The notes under the pieces: generated by a model | Database searches by the model: none | What the model saw: the letters and a program-made list of their open reading frames with translations, nothing else | Told to the model about the DNA's origin: nothing | Program-made: the position numbers and the translations under genes | Shown: in pieces, positions 54,260 to 62,573 of the stretch | How the letters are laid out: each line of letters starts with the position of its first letter | How positions within the stretch are numbered: the stretch's first letter is position 1 | Assembly: GCF_003337425.1 (NCBI RefSeq) | Contig: NZ_QPJU01000006.1 | Coordinates: 124,001 to 188,000 of the forward strand | Length of the DNA: 64,000 bases | Origin: Extensimonas vulgaris | GTDB lineage: Bacteria > Pseudomonadota > Gammaproteobacteria > Burkholderiales > Burkholderiaceae_C | Direction: 5' to 3'

Positions 54260-55399
54260 CTACGCGGCCTGCGGCGTACACCGCGCGAGCAGCATCGCGT
54301 CGCCGTAGCTGAAAAAGCGGTAGCGCTGCGTGATCGCGTGGCGGTACAGCGCCATGGTGTGCGCCCAGCCCGCAAAGGCGCTCACGAGCATCATCAGCGT
54401 GCTCTTGGGCAGGTGGAAGTTGGTCACGAGCAAGTCCACCACCTGGAACGCAAAGCCCGGCGTGATGAAGATGTCGGTCTCGCCGCGCGTGTGCCCCGAG
54501 CGCGCCCAGGATTCGAGCGTGCGCACCGTGGTCGTGCCCACGGCGACCACGCGCCCGCCGCGCGCACGGCAGCGCGCAAGCGCCTCGAGCGTGGCGGCGG
54601 GGATGTCGTACCACTCGCTGTGCATGCGGTGCTCGGCCAGGTTCTCGGTCTTGACGGGCTGGAAGGTGCCCGCGCCCACGTGCAGCGTGACGTTTGCACG
54701 CTCCACGCCGCGCGCGGCCAGCGCGGCGAGCACGCCCGCGTCGAAATGCAGCGCCGCCGTGGGCGCGGCCACGGCGCCGGGCTGGCGCGCAAACACGGTC
54801 TGGTAGCGCTCGGCGTCCTGCGCCTCCTGGGCGGCCTGCGCGGCATCGGCCGACTGCTGCGCGCGCGCTATGTAAGGTGGCAGCGGCATGTGGCCGTAGC
54901 GCTCCATGAGCGCGTAGGGTGTTGCATCGGGCGCGTCTGCCGGGCCGTGCAGCGCGAGGCGAAACAGCGGCCCGTCGGCGTCGGGCCAGCGCCCGAGCAG
55001 CGTGGCCGTGAAGCCGCCGCGCTGCGGCCCGCCTGCGAGCAGCAGCGTGCTGCCCACGCGCGGCTTTTTGCTGACCTTCATGTGCGCGACGACCTCGTTG
55101 CCCGCGAGCACGCGCTCGATCAGCAGCTCCAGCTTGCCGCCGCTGGCTTTCTCGCCAAACAGGCGCGCCTTGAGCACGCGCGTGTCGTTGAACACGAGCA
55201 GGTCGCCCGGCTGCAGCAGCGCCGGCAGGTCACGAAAGACGCGATCCACGGGCTGCGCGCCGCGCCCGTCGAGCAGGCGCGCGGCGCTGCGCTCGGCCGC
55301 AGGGTGCTGCGCGATCAGCTCGGGCGGCAGCGCGAAGTCGAAGTCTTGCAGCGTGAAGTGGCGCGGCGCGCCGGGGTCGGTGGGGGCGGGAAAAGGCAT
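54260..55399 (-). CDS. queA: S-adenosylmethionine:tRNA ribosyltransferase-isomerase
   Basis: The product has 379 residues and transfers the ribose of SAM to preQ1 in tRNA to give epoxyqueuosine. [78 protein letters not shown] and [19 protein letters not shown] are diagnostic blocks. The insert [21 protein letters not shown] is longer than usual. It precedes hemE. By recall, recG normally sits near queA in Burkholderiales; here pfkB, an HD-GYP gene and repeats intervene. Confidence 0.95.
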   Translation of the reverse strand: MPFPAPTDPGAPRHFTLQDFDFALPPELIAQHPAAERSAARLLDGRGAQPVDRVFRDLPALLQPGDLLVFNDTRVLKARLFGEKASGGKLELLIERVLAGNEVVAHMKVSKKPRVGSTLLLAGGPQRGGFTATLLGRWPDADGPLFRLALHGPADAPDATPYALMERYGHMPLPPYIARAQQSADAAQAAQEAQDAERYQTVFARQPGAVAAPTAALHFDAGVLAALAARGVERANVTLHVGAGTFQPVKTENLAEHRMHSEWYDIPAATLEALARCRARGGRVVAVGTTTVRTLESWARSGHTRGETDIFITPGFAFQVVDLLVTNFHLPKSTLMMLVSAFAGWAHTMALYRHAITQRYRFFSYGDAMLLARCTPQAA

Positions 55400-55494
55400 G
55401 GCAAGAGGGGCTGGACAGGCCCGCAGTGAAGGAAAGGGCGCGAGTATGGCAAAGCCGGAAACGGTGTTGCAAGTTTGGCGGCAGTTGAAATATC

Positions 55495-55609
55495 CGTCAT
55501 TGCGAGCCCCGCAGGGGCGCGGCAATCCAGTTCTGTCCAGTGCGGCGCGCGCAGGCGCTGTTGCCAAGGCCCCATGGATTGCCGCGGGCCTTCGGCCCTC
55601 GCAATGACG
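55495..55609. repeat. Family C repeat with nested inverted repeats (115 bp)
   Basis: Outer ends are CGTCATTGCGAG and its exact complement; inner GCGGCAATCCA and TGGATTGCCGC are also inverted. This layout is a widespread interspersed repeat type in Proteobacteria. Degenerate relatives lie at 49752-49822 and 50238-50313. Confidence 0.75.
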
Positions 55610-55655
55610 GAGCGGAGAATCATGCACACCGCGTGGCGCTGGCCGAGCCGATCTG

Positions 55656-55732
55656 GACTTACGCAAACAAGGATGCAGCGAGGTGTTTTGTCATGGGATG
55701 CGTGCCTTGCCTGACCTCGATTTGCGTAAGTC
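55656..55732 (+). repeat. Family B 77-bp palindromic element, copy 4
   Basis: It runs from GACTTACGCAAAC to TTTGCGTAAGTC with the interior CAAGGATGCAGCGAGGTG and GCCTTGCCTGACCTCG. It is positioned like a terminator for the minus-strand pfkB. Confidence 0.8.
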
Positions 55733-55739
55733 GTGCCGA

Positions 55740-56690
55740 TTACTGCGCTTGCACCGCCTGCACCACCACCTGCGGCAGCAGGCGCTGCACGTCGGCCACC
55801 TGGGCGAGCGCGGTGCCGGGTGCGAGCAGCGTCGCGGCGCCGGCGGCCATACCCCAGCGCAGCGCTTCGGGTGGCGGCTCGCCTTGCTCGAGTGCCCACA
55901 AAATCGCCGCCAGAAAACAGTCGCCCGCACCCGTGGTGCCGGTGGTCGTGGGCACGGGCAGCGCGGGGGCCTGCCAGACGCCGTCGCGGCACGCGATCAG
56001 CCCGCCTTGCGCGCCCAGCGACAGCGCCACGAGCTCGGCCTGGCCACTGCGCACCAGGTTTTGCGTGGCGGCCTGCCAGGCGGGCGCGTCGGGCAGTGCC
56101 TCGCCGGTCAATTCGCGCAGCTCGCGCAAACTGGGCTTGACCAGCGTCACACCGACCTGCAGCGCCGCAGCGAGCGCCGGGCCCGAGCTGTCGAGCGCAA
56201 AGCGGGCGCCCTTGCGCTGTGCGATGCGCGCCGCCTGCGCGTAAAAATCGTCGGGCACGCCGGGCGGCAGGCTGCCGCTTGCGACGAGCCAGCGTGGCGC
56301 GCTCGGCAAGGATGCGAGCTGCGCCAGCATGGCTTGCCATTCGGCGGCGGCGAGCAGGGGGCCGGGCAGCACGAAGCGAAATTCCTGGCCAGAGGCGGTT
56401 TCGATCACCGAAAAATCTTCGCGCGTGTCGCCCGCGATGGGCAGGCACAGCGCAGGCACGCCGTCTTCTTCCAGCAGCTGTTGCACCTTGACTCCGGCGG
56501 GCCCGCCTATGAGTGTCCAGGCCGCCACGTCCGCGCCCAGGCGGTGCAGCAGCCGCGCCACGTTGATGCCGCCGCCGCCCGCATAGCGCGTGACGGGGCC
56601 GCAGCGCAGCTTGTGCGTGGGCAGCACGCGCTCGGCGGTGGTGGACAAGTCCAGGGCGGGGTTCGGGGTCAGCGTGAGGATCGCGGGCAT
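55740..56690 (-). CDS. pfkB: PfkB-type 6-phosphofructokinase / 1-phosphofructokinase family kinase
   Basis: The product has 316 residues and is a ribokinase-fold sugar kinase. LTLTPNPALDLSTT opens the fold, RYAGGGGINVARLLHRLGA is the PfkB signature 1 with the four-Gly run of E. coli PfkB, LVASGSLPPGV and DSSGPALAAAL are substrate strands, and TTGTTGAGDCFLAAIL is the catalytic signature 2. It phosphorylates fructose-6-phosphate or fructose-1-phosphate. No fruA or fruB genes adjoin it, which favours the PfkB assignment. It is flanked by family B and family A repeats. Confidence 0.85.
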   Translation of the reverse strand: MPAILTLTPNPALDLSTTAERVLPTHKLRCGPVTRYAGGGGINVARLLHRLGADVAAWTLIGGPAGVKVQQLLEEDGVPALCLPIAGDTREDFSVIETASGQEFRFVLPGPLLAAAEWQAMLAQLASLPSAPRWLVASGSLPPGVPDDFYAQAARIAQRKGARFALDSSGPALAAALQVGVTLVKPSLRELRELTGEALPDAPAWQAATQNLVRSGQAELVALSLGAQGGLIACRDGVWQAPALPVPTTTGTTGAGDCFLAAILWALEQGEPPPEALRWGMAAGAATLLAPGTALAQVADVQRLLPQVVVQAVQAQ

Positions 56691-56749
56691 GGGCGGCAGC
56701 AAAGTCAGAGGTGCTTCGGCACGCCAGCGCGCGTCACCACGGCTGGCTT

Positions 56750-56912
56750 CGTGTGCTGCACCGCAGATAACCGCACAAAATGAAATCGATGGATTCGCGC
56801 TCAGGGCAAGGCGCAAACCGCAGTGATAGCCGAAGCTATCGCGAGGATTTGTAACGCCGCCCTGAGTGCGAAGGCGCGATTTCATGTGCGGCTATCTGCG
56901 GTGCAGCACACG
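56750..56912. repeat. Family A element, divergent copy 3 (163 bp)
   Basis: The ends form a nearly perfect inverted repeat of about 37 bp (CGTGTGCTGCACCGCAGATA...). On the minus strand the core GTTACAAATCCTCGCGATAG and CTGCGGTTTGCGCCTTGCCC matches copies 1 and 2, while the outer ends differ. The central hairpin is GATAGC, loop TTCG, GCTATC. It ends 2 nt before the HD-GYP gene stop codon. Confidence 0.75.
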
Positions 56913-56914
56913 GA

Positions 56915-58165
56915 CTAGCCCGACCAGAGCTCGTTCAGGTCGGGAAAGTGCCATTTTGCCGGGTCTTCGCGGGCCACGATTTTCTCGGAGCAGCCGGGGG
57001 CGGACAGGTCGATCACCTCGGGCGGAATGCGCAAGTCCGACTTGGTCGAGAAAAACACCTTCACGCAGGGCATGAGCAGCGACTTGCCGCTTTGCTGCGT
57101 GACCACGCCGATGCGCCCCGACGCCAGGCGCACGAGCGAGCCCACGGGGTAGATGCCTATGCTTTTGACGAAAGCCTGAAAGAGCTTGGCGTCGAAGTGG
57201 TCGCGCGTCCACTCGGCCATGCGGCGCAGCGACTCGGACGGGTCCCAGCCGTTTTTGTAGGGGCGGTTCGAGGTGATGGCGTCATAGACGTCGCAGATCG
57301 CGGCCATTTTGGCGATCAGCGAGATCTGTTCGCCTGCGAGCTTGTCGGGATAGCCCGAGCCGTCGATTTTTTCGTGGTGGTGCAGCACGGCGTCGAGCAC
57401 GGCTTCGTGCAGGTCGCCCTTGCGGCGCAGCAGCGCCCAGCCGCGCGCGGGATGCTTGCGCATGAGCGCAAACTCCTCGTCGGTGAGCTTGCCGGGCTTG
57501 TTGAGCACTGACAGCGGGATGAAGGCCTTGCCCAGGTCGTGCAGCAGCCCGGCCATGCCGGCGATCTGCGTCTGCTCCTCGTCGAGCCCGATCTGGCGCG
57601 CCAGCGCCACCATGAGCCCGCTCACGGCCACCGAGTGCATGTAGGTGTAGTCGTCCGCCGTCTTGAGCCGCGCCAGGCTGATGAGCGCGCTGGGGTTGCG
57701 CGTCATCGAGTCGGAAATCTGCTCGACGATGGCGCGTGCGGTGGCTGCGTCAGCCGCCTTGCCCATGCGTGCTTCGCGGAACATGTCCACCATGGCCTGC
57801 TTGGACGCCTGGCAGATCGACGCCGCGGCTTGCAGTTCGGCTTCCATCGAAGTCGGAGCGAGTGCGCGGGCCGGGGCGGGCGGCGCAGCAGTGAACGCTG
57901 GCAGTTCGTCGAGCTGGCCGAAATCGGTGTCGATTTGCGCGTCGGCCTGCTCGCGCGTGGTCGCGGGGGTGCCGGCCGGCACGTCCAGGCCTTTGTCGGT
58001 ATCTATCCAGACTTCGTGGATCGAGGTGGCGCGGATGCGGTCGAGGTCTTTGGGGTCTTTGAGCAGGAATTGCGCGCGCCAGAATGGGTGCTCCATCCAG
58101 GAGCCGCAAAACTCGTGCAGGTACATGCCCAGGGTCAGGCTTTGAACGGGGATGCGTTTGAGCAT
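56915..58165 (-). CDS. HD-GYP domain cyclic-di-GMP phosphodiesterase with N-terminal DUF3391
   Basis: The product has 416 residues. The N-terminal DUF3391 region (KRIPVQSLTLGMYLHEFCGSW) covers about 1-130. The HD-GYP domain spans roughly 170-340: MHSVAVSGLMVALAR, the HD pair in GLLHDLGKAFIPL near 208, and HHEKIDGSGYPDKLAGEQI near 261-275 with the GYP triad. It should hydrolyse cyclic-di-GMP and so influence motility or biofilm; pil genes on this chromosome are possible targets. It is transcribed divergently from recG. Confidence 0.92.
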   Translation of the reverse strand: MLKRIPVQSLTLGMYLHEFCGSWMEHPFWRAQFLLKDPKDLDRIRATSIHEVWIDTDKGLDVPAGTPATTREQADAQIDTDFGQLDELPAFTAAPPAPARALAPTSMEAELQAAASICQASKQAMVDMFREARMGKAADAATARAIVEQISDSMTRNPSALISLARLKTADDYTYMHSVAVSGLMVALARQIGLDEEQTQIAGMAGLLHDLGKAFIPLSVLNKPGKLTDEEFALMRKHPARGWALLRRKGDLHEAVLDAVLHHHEKIDGSGYPDKLAGEQISLIAKMAAICDVYDAITSNRPYKNGWDPSESLRRMAEWTRDHFDAKLFQAFVKSIGIYPVGSLVRLASGRIGVVTQQSGKSLLMPCVKVFFSTKSDLRIPPEVIDLSAPGCSEKIVAREDPAKWHFPDLNELWSG

Positions 58166-58319
58166 GGAGGAAAATTCTGTGCGAAGGCTGCGTTCGGACG
58201 CTGGTGCAGGAATATGCACCCATGTGGTGCGCAATTGTAAAAGGCGGTAACTCGGATCGGCCCCGCATCGGCCGCAGGGGGCATGATAGGCTTTGCGCTG
58301 CATTTTCCTGCTTCTCACC

Positions 58320-60569
58320 ATGCCCGCTTCCTCGAACGCCGCCGCTGATGTGCGCACCGCCGCCATGCAGGAAGCGCCGGGCGCCGCGCCAGACAAGCCG
58401 GCCAAGGACGCGCGCAAAGCCCCGCCGAGCGGCCCGCAAAAAGCCCTGCGCAAGCTCGGCCTGGTGCGCGACATCGACCTGGCGCTGCACCTGCCGCTGC
58501 GCTACGAGGACGAAACGCGCATCACGCCGCTCGCGCAGGCGCGCGACGGGCAGGTGGTGCAGATCGAGGCCACGGTCACGGCCAGCGAGGTGCAGCTGCG
58601 CCCGCGCCGCCAGCTGCTCGTCACGGTGGAGGACGGCACGGGCAGCTGCGTGCTGCGCTTTTTCAGCTTCTACCCATCGCAGCAAAAGGCGCTGGCCGTG
58701 GGCGCGCGCCTGCGCATCCGCGGTGAGGTGCGCGGCGGCTTTTGGGGGCGGCAGATGCTGCATCCGGCGTTTCGCCCCGCAGGGGGCGAACTGCCTGCCG
58801 CGCTCACACCCGTCTATCCGAGCACCGCGGGCCTGCCCCAGCCGTATCTGCGCCGCGCCGTGCTGACGGCGCTCTCGCGTGCCGACCTGTCCGAGACTTT
58901 GCCTGCGGGCGTCGCGCCGCCCGGCACCGGGTTTTTGGATCAAAATGGCCAAAAGTCTTTGTGTAGTCTGCGTGAGGTGCTCTTTTTTTTGCACAAGCCA
59001 GAACCCGACGTCGCGCTTTCCACGCTCGAAGACCGCAGCCACCCGGCGTGGCAGCGCCTCAAGGCCGAGGAGCTGCTCGCGCAGCAGCTGTCGCAGTGGC
59101 AGGCGCGGCGCGAGCGCGCGCGGCGGCGTGCCCCGCAGCTGCGCGCGCCAGCCGGGGAGCTGCCCGAGCAATTGCTTGCGGCGTTGCCGTTCGAGCTCAC
59201 CGCAGCGCAGCGCCGCGTGAGCGCGGAGATCGCGCACGACCTCGCGCGCGTGCAACCCATGCACCGCCTGCTGCAGGGCGACGTGGGCTCGGGCAAGACG
59301 GTGGTCGCGGCGCTCGCCGCGGCCACGGCCATTGCCGCGGGCTGGCAGTGCGCGCTCATGGCGCCGACCGAAATCCTCGCCGAGCAGCACTTTGCCAAAC
59401 TGGTCGATTGGCTCGCGCCGCTGCTCGCACCGCGCGGCCAGTGCGTGGCCTGGCTCACGGGCAGCCAGAAGAAAAAAGCGCGCGCCGAAATGCTCGCGCT
59501 GATCGCCTCGGGCCAGGCCGCGCTGGTCGTGGGCACGCACGCGGTGATCCAAGCGCAGGTGCGCTTTGCGCGCCTGGGCCTGGCCATCATCGACGAGCAG
59601 CACCGCTTCGGCGTCGCGCAGCGGCTCGCGCTGCGCCAGAAGCTGTCGGCAGCGGCACCGGAATCTTGTCAGACTGTGGGCGGCGCAAGCGAGAATGCGC
59701 CGCAGCCGACGATGCCAGAGGCTGACAGATTTTTGGAGCCGCACCTTTTGATGATGAGCGCCACGCCCATCCCACGCACGCTGGCCATGAGCTACTACGC
59801 CGACCTGGACGTCTCGACCATCGACGAGCTGCCGCCGGGCCGCACGCCCGTGGTCACCAAACTGGTGGCCGAACAGCGCCGCAGCGAGGTCATAGAGCGC
59901 ATCCGCGCCCAGCTCGCGCAGGGGCGGCAGGTGTATTGGGTCTGCCCGCTGATCGAGGAAAGCGAGGCGCTCGACCTGAGGAATGCGACGGCGACGCACG
60001 CCGAACTCAGCGCGGCCCTGCCCGGCGTGCGCGTGGGCCTGCTGCACGCGCGCATGCCCAGCGCCGAGAAAAAAGCCGTCATGGCGCAGTTCAGCGCGGG
60101 GCAGATGGCCGTGCTCGTGAGCACCACGGTGATCGAAGTGGGCGTGGACGTGCCCAACGCGAGCCTGATGGTGATCGAGCACGCCGAGCGCTTCGGCCTG
60201 AGCCAGCTGCACCAGCTGCGCGGGCGCGTGGGGCGCGGCAGCGCGGCCTCGGCCTGCGTGCTGCTCTACGCCACGGGCGAGAGCGGGCGCCTGGGCGAGA
60301 CGGCGCGCGCGCGCCTCAAGGCCATGCTGGAAACCAGCGACGGCTTCGAGATCGCGCGGCGCGACCTGGCCATCCGCGGCCCCGGCGAATTTCTGGGCGC
60401 GCGCCAGTCGGGCGAAGCCATGCTGCGCTTTGCCGACCTGGCCACCGACCAGGCTTTACTCGAATGGGCGCGCGCCCTCGCGCCGCAAATGCTCGACCAA
60501 CACCCCGAATTGGCCGCCCGCCACGTGGCGCGCTGGCTCGGCGGCAAGGCGGAGTATTTGAAAGCCTGA
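58320..60569 (+). CDS. recG: ATP-dependent DNA helicase RecG
   Basis: The product has 749 residues, against about 690 in E. coli. It reverses stalled forks and processes branched DNA. The wedge domain lies in the first 200 residues, Walker A is LLQGDVGSGKTVVAAL, the DEQH box IIDEQHRFGVAQRLAL, then SATPIPRTLAMSYYADLDVS, STTVIEVGVDVPNASLMVIE and QLHQLRGRVGRG. Residues about 204-217 (FLDQNGQKSLCS) and 449-472 (ESCQTVGGASENAPQPTMPE) are encoded by sequences like family F and family D repeats. A 40-residue N-terminal leader is also extra. The ATG at 58320 gives MPASSNAAAD. Confidence 0.93.
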   Translation: MPASSNAAADVRTAAMQEAPGAAPDKPAKDARKAPPSGPQKALRKLGLVRDIDLALHLPLRYEDETRITPLAQARDGQVVQIEATVTASEVQLRPRRQLLVTVEDGTGSCVLRFFSFYPSQQKALAVGARLRIRGEVRGGFWGRQMLHPAFRPAGGELPAALTPVYPSTAGLPQPYLRRAVLTALSRADLSETLPAGVAPPGTGFLDQNGQKSLCSLREVLFFLHKPEPDVALSTLEDRSHPAWQRLKAEELLAQQLSQWQARRERARRRAPQLRAPAGELPEQLLAALPFELTAAQRRVSAEIAHDLARVQPMHRLLQGDVGSGKTVVAALAAATAIAAGWQCALMAPTEILAEQHFAKLVDWLAPLLAPRGQCVAWLTGSQKKKARAEMLALIASGQAALVVGTHAVIQAQVRFARLGLAIIDEQHRFGVAQRLALRQKLSAAAPESCQTVGGASENAPQPTMPEADRFLEPHLLMMSATPIPRTLAMSYYADLDVSTIDELPPGRTPVVTKLVAEQRRSEVIERIRAQLAQGRQVYWVCPLIEESEALDLRNATATHAELSAALPGVRVGLLHARMPSAEKKAVMAQFSAGQMAVLVSTTVIEVGVDVPNASLMVIEHAERFGLSQLHQLRGRVGRGSAASACVLLYATGESGRLGETARARLKAMLETSDGFEIARRDLAIRGPGEFLGARQSGEAMLRFADLATDQALLEWARALAPQMLDQHPELAARHVARWLGGKAEYLKA
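58930..58970. repeat. Partial in-frame family F repeat inside recG
   Basis: GTTTTTGGATCAAAATGGCC followed by AAAAGTCTTTGTGTAG closely matches the left half of the element at 16356 (TTTTTGGATGAAAATGGCCT). The frame is kept. Confidence 0.6.
59664..59735. repeat. Degenerate in-frame family D repeat inside recG
   Basis: TCTTGTCAGACTGTGGGCGG, GCGAGAATG and CGCAGCCGACGAT match the order and sequence of the element at 543-625. The insert lies between the DEQH box and motif III and adds about 24 codons relative to E. coli RecG as recalled. Confidence 0.65.
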
Positions 60570-60657
60570 AATTGCACGGGCTGCGCACGGGGCGGCGTCT
60601 ATCATCGGGCAGAGACAGGCACCACCAGCGACCGCGCACGCAGCGCGATACCAGCCC

Positions 60658-62532
60658 ATGGCCCTCTTTCCCCAAGGTTTGACCCAGATCGACAAGCGCT
60701 GCGCGAATGCGGGCGAGCGCGCCGTGCTGCACCAGCTCAAGCGCTGCCTGTCCGACGACTACCTGGTCTGGCACGACGTGCCCATAGGGCCGAAGGCGCG
60801 CCAGCCCGACTTCGTGGTTTTCAGCCCGCGGCGCGGCTTGCTGATTCTGGAGGTCAAGCACTGGGCCTGGGGTTCGCTGCGCGCCTACAACCGGGACAGC
60901 GTGGAACTGGCCACGGCGCGCGGCCTCGTCACCGTGGCGCACCCCTTGCTGCAGGCGCGCGGCTATGCGCTGGAGCTCAACGAAGTGCTGGAGCGCGACC
61001 CCGCGCTGATCCAGGACGCGCCGCCGTTTCGCGGCAAGTCGCGCGTGCCCTATGGCTGGGGCTGCGTGCTGTCGAACGTGCGGCGCAAACAGGTCGAGGG
61101 CACGGACTTTGCCGAGGTGTTCCCGGACTTCAAAACCCTGCTGCGCGACGACCTTTCCGAAGAGCTCGATCCTTACGAATTCGAAAAACGCCTGTGGGGC
61201 ATGTACGCGGGCTGGACGCCGCAGGCGCTGACGCTGCCGCAGCGCGACCGCGTGCGCTGGCACCTGTTTCCGGAAGTGCGCGTGCAGCAGGCCTCCTTGT
61301 TCGAGGCGCAGGAGCAAACCGCCCCCACGCTCGCGCTGCCCGACCTGATGCAGGTGATGGACCTGCAGCAGGAACAGGTCGCGCGCACGCTGGGCGAAGG
61401 GCACCGCGTGATCCACGGCCCGGCGGGTTCGGGCAAGACCATGATCCTGATCTTCCGTGCGCAGCAGCTGGCGGCTGCGGCAGCGTCCGAGCGGCCGATC
61501 CTGGTGCTGTGCTTCAACCGCATCCTGGCCCAGCGCATCGAGGGCAGCCTGCGCCAGCGCGGCGTCGATGAACGCGTGCAGGTGCGCACCTTCCACGGCT
61601 GGTGCCAGGACATGGTGCGCACCTACCAGCTCGACGTGCCGCAGCATCTGGCGGGTGATGCCTACTTTGCCGCGCTGGCCGAAACGGTGGAGCGTGCCGT
61701 GGCGCGCGGCCTGGTGCCGGGCGGGCAATACCTGGCGTTGCTGATCGATGAGGCGCACGACTTCGAGGACGCCTGGCTGCGCGTGGCCGCGCGCATGGTC
61801 GATCCGGCGACGAACGCGCTGCTGGTGCTGTACGACGACGCGCAATCCATTTACCAAAAAAAGCGCCGCAGGTTCAACTTCGCCAGCGTGGGCATTCAGG
61901 CCCAGGGGCGCACCAGCATCCTCAAGCTCAACTACCGCAACACCGCCGAAGTGTTGGCCCTGGCCATGCACTGCGCCCAAGGCTTGCTGGCCGACCGGCC
62001 CGCCACCGACGACCAGATGCAGGCCGTGCAGCCGTCCAGCGCAGGCCGGCGCGGCCCGCTGCCGGTATTGCTGCAGGCCCCCAATGTGCGCGCAGAGGCC
62101 GAACTGGTGGCAGAGCGCATCGCCCAGGCCCTGGCCGACGGGCGTGCGCCCGACGAGGTCGCCGTGCTGTTTCGCACCCGCCAGCGCATGGTGCTGGTCG
62201 CCGCGGCACTGCAGCGCCGTGGCATCGCCGTGCAGTCCATGGCGACGCCGGGCTTTCGCGCCTTCGTGTGGAAGCGCCCCAGCGTCAGGCTGATGACGCT
62301 GCACAGCTCCAAGGGTCTGGAGTTTCCGCTCGTGGTGATTGCGGGGCTCGACGCCCTGCCCTGGAAGGGCGAGCCCCTGGACGAGGAGCTGCGCCTGCTG
62401 TACGTCGGCATGACGCGCGCCACGCACGAGCTCGTGCTGTCAGCGGCCGGCACCTCGCCCATGGTGCAGCGGGTGCACAATTCGCTCGAAGCCGTGGCGC
62501 TGCAGTTTGCAGAGCAAGAAGCGCATGTTTGA
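60658..62532 (+). CDS. NERD-domain superfamily 1 (UvrD/Rep-like) helicase
   Basis: The product has 624 residues. An N-terminal NERD nuclease-related domain (about 15-130) shows GERAVLHQLK, ARQPDFVVFSPRRGLLILEVKHW with the Asp, Glu and Lys of the nuclease-like fold. The helicase follows: Walker A GPAGSGKT at 254-261, Walker B LLIDEAHDF, motif III LVLYDDAQSIYQ, LKLNYRNT, motif V LMTLHSSKGLEFPLVVIAG, and motif VI LLYVGMTRATHE. It lies between recG and oxyR, which I recall as neighbours in related genomes, so it is probably an acquired gene. A DNA repair or defence role is possible but unproven. No ribosome binding site is obvious. Confidence 0.88.
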   Translation: MALFPQGLTQIDKRCANAGERAVLHQLKRCLSDDYLVWHDVPIGPKARQPDFVVFSPRRGLLILEVKHWAWGSLRAYNRDSVELATARGLVTVAHPLLQARGYALELNEVLERDPALIQDAPPFRGKSRVPYGWGCVLSNVRRKQVEGTDFAEVFPDFKTLLRDDLSEELDPYEFEKRLWGMYAGWTPQALTLPQRDRVRWHLFPEVRVQQASLFEAQEQTAPTLALPDLMQVMDLQQEQVARTLGEGHRVIHGPAGSGKTMILIFRAQQLAAAAASERPILVLCFNRILAQRIEGSLRQRGVDERVQVRTFHGWCQDMVRTYQLDVPQHLAGDAYFAALAETVERAVARGLVPGGQYLALLIDEAHDFEDAWLRVAARMVDPATNALLVLYDDAQSIYQKKRRRFNFASVGIQAQGRTSILKLNYRNTAEVLALAMHCAQGLLADRPATDDQMQAVQPSSAGRRGPLPVLLQAPNVRAEAELVAERIAQALADGRAPDEVAVLFRTRQRMVLVAAALQRRGIAVQSMATPGFRAFVWKRPSVRLMTLHSSKGLEFPLVVIAGLDALPWKGEPLDEELRLLYVGMTRATHELVLSAAGTSPMVQRVHNSLEAVALQFAEQEAHV

Positions 62533-62573
62533 CGGGCGCAAGAAGCCAATTTTCCTATCTGTACCATTCGCCC

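Larger units (their letters stand above)
55400..55739. other. 340-nt non-coding region with two repeats
   Basis: Between the queA start and the pfkB stop there is no credible gene. It contains a family C unit (55495-55609) and a family B copy (55656-55732), which ends 7 nt beyond the pfkB stop codon. The queA promoter is expected at its left end. Confidence 0.6.

Noticed and set aside
57750-60212. Minus-strand open frame of 820 codons spanning recG
   Set aside because: It runs antisense to recG and into the HD-GYP gene, has His/Arg/Ala-rich composition typical of shadow frames, and matches no family.
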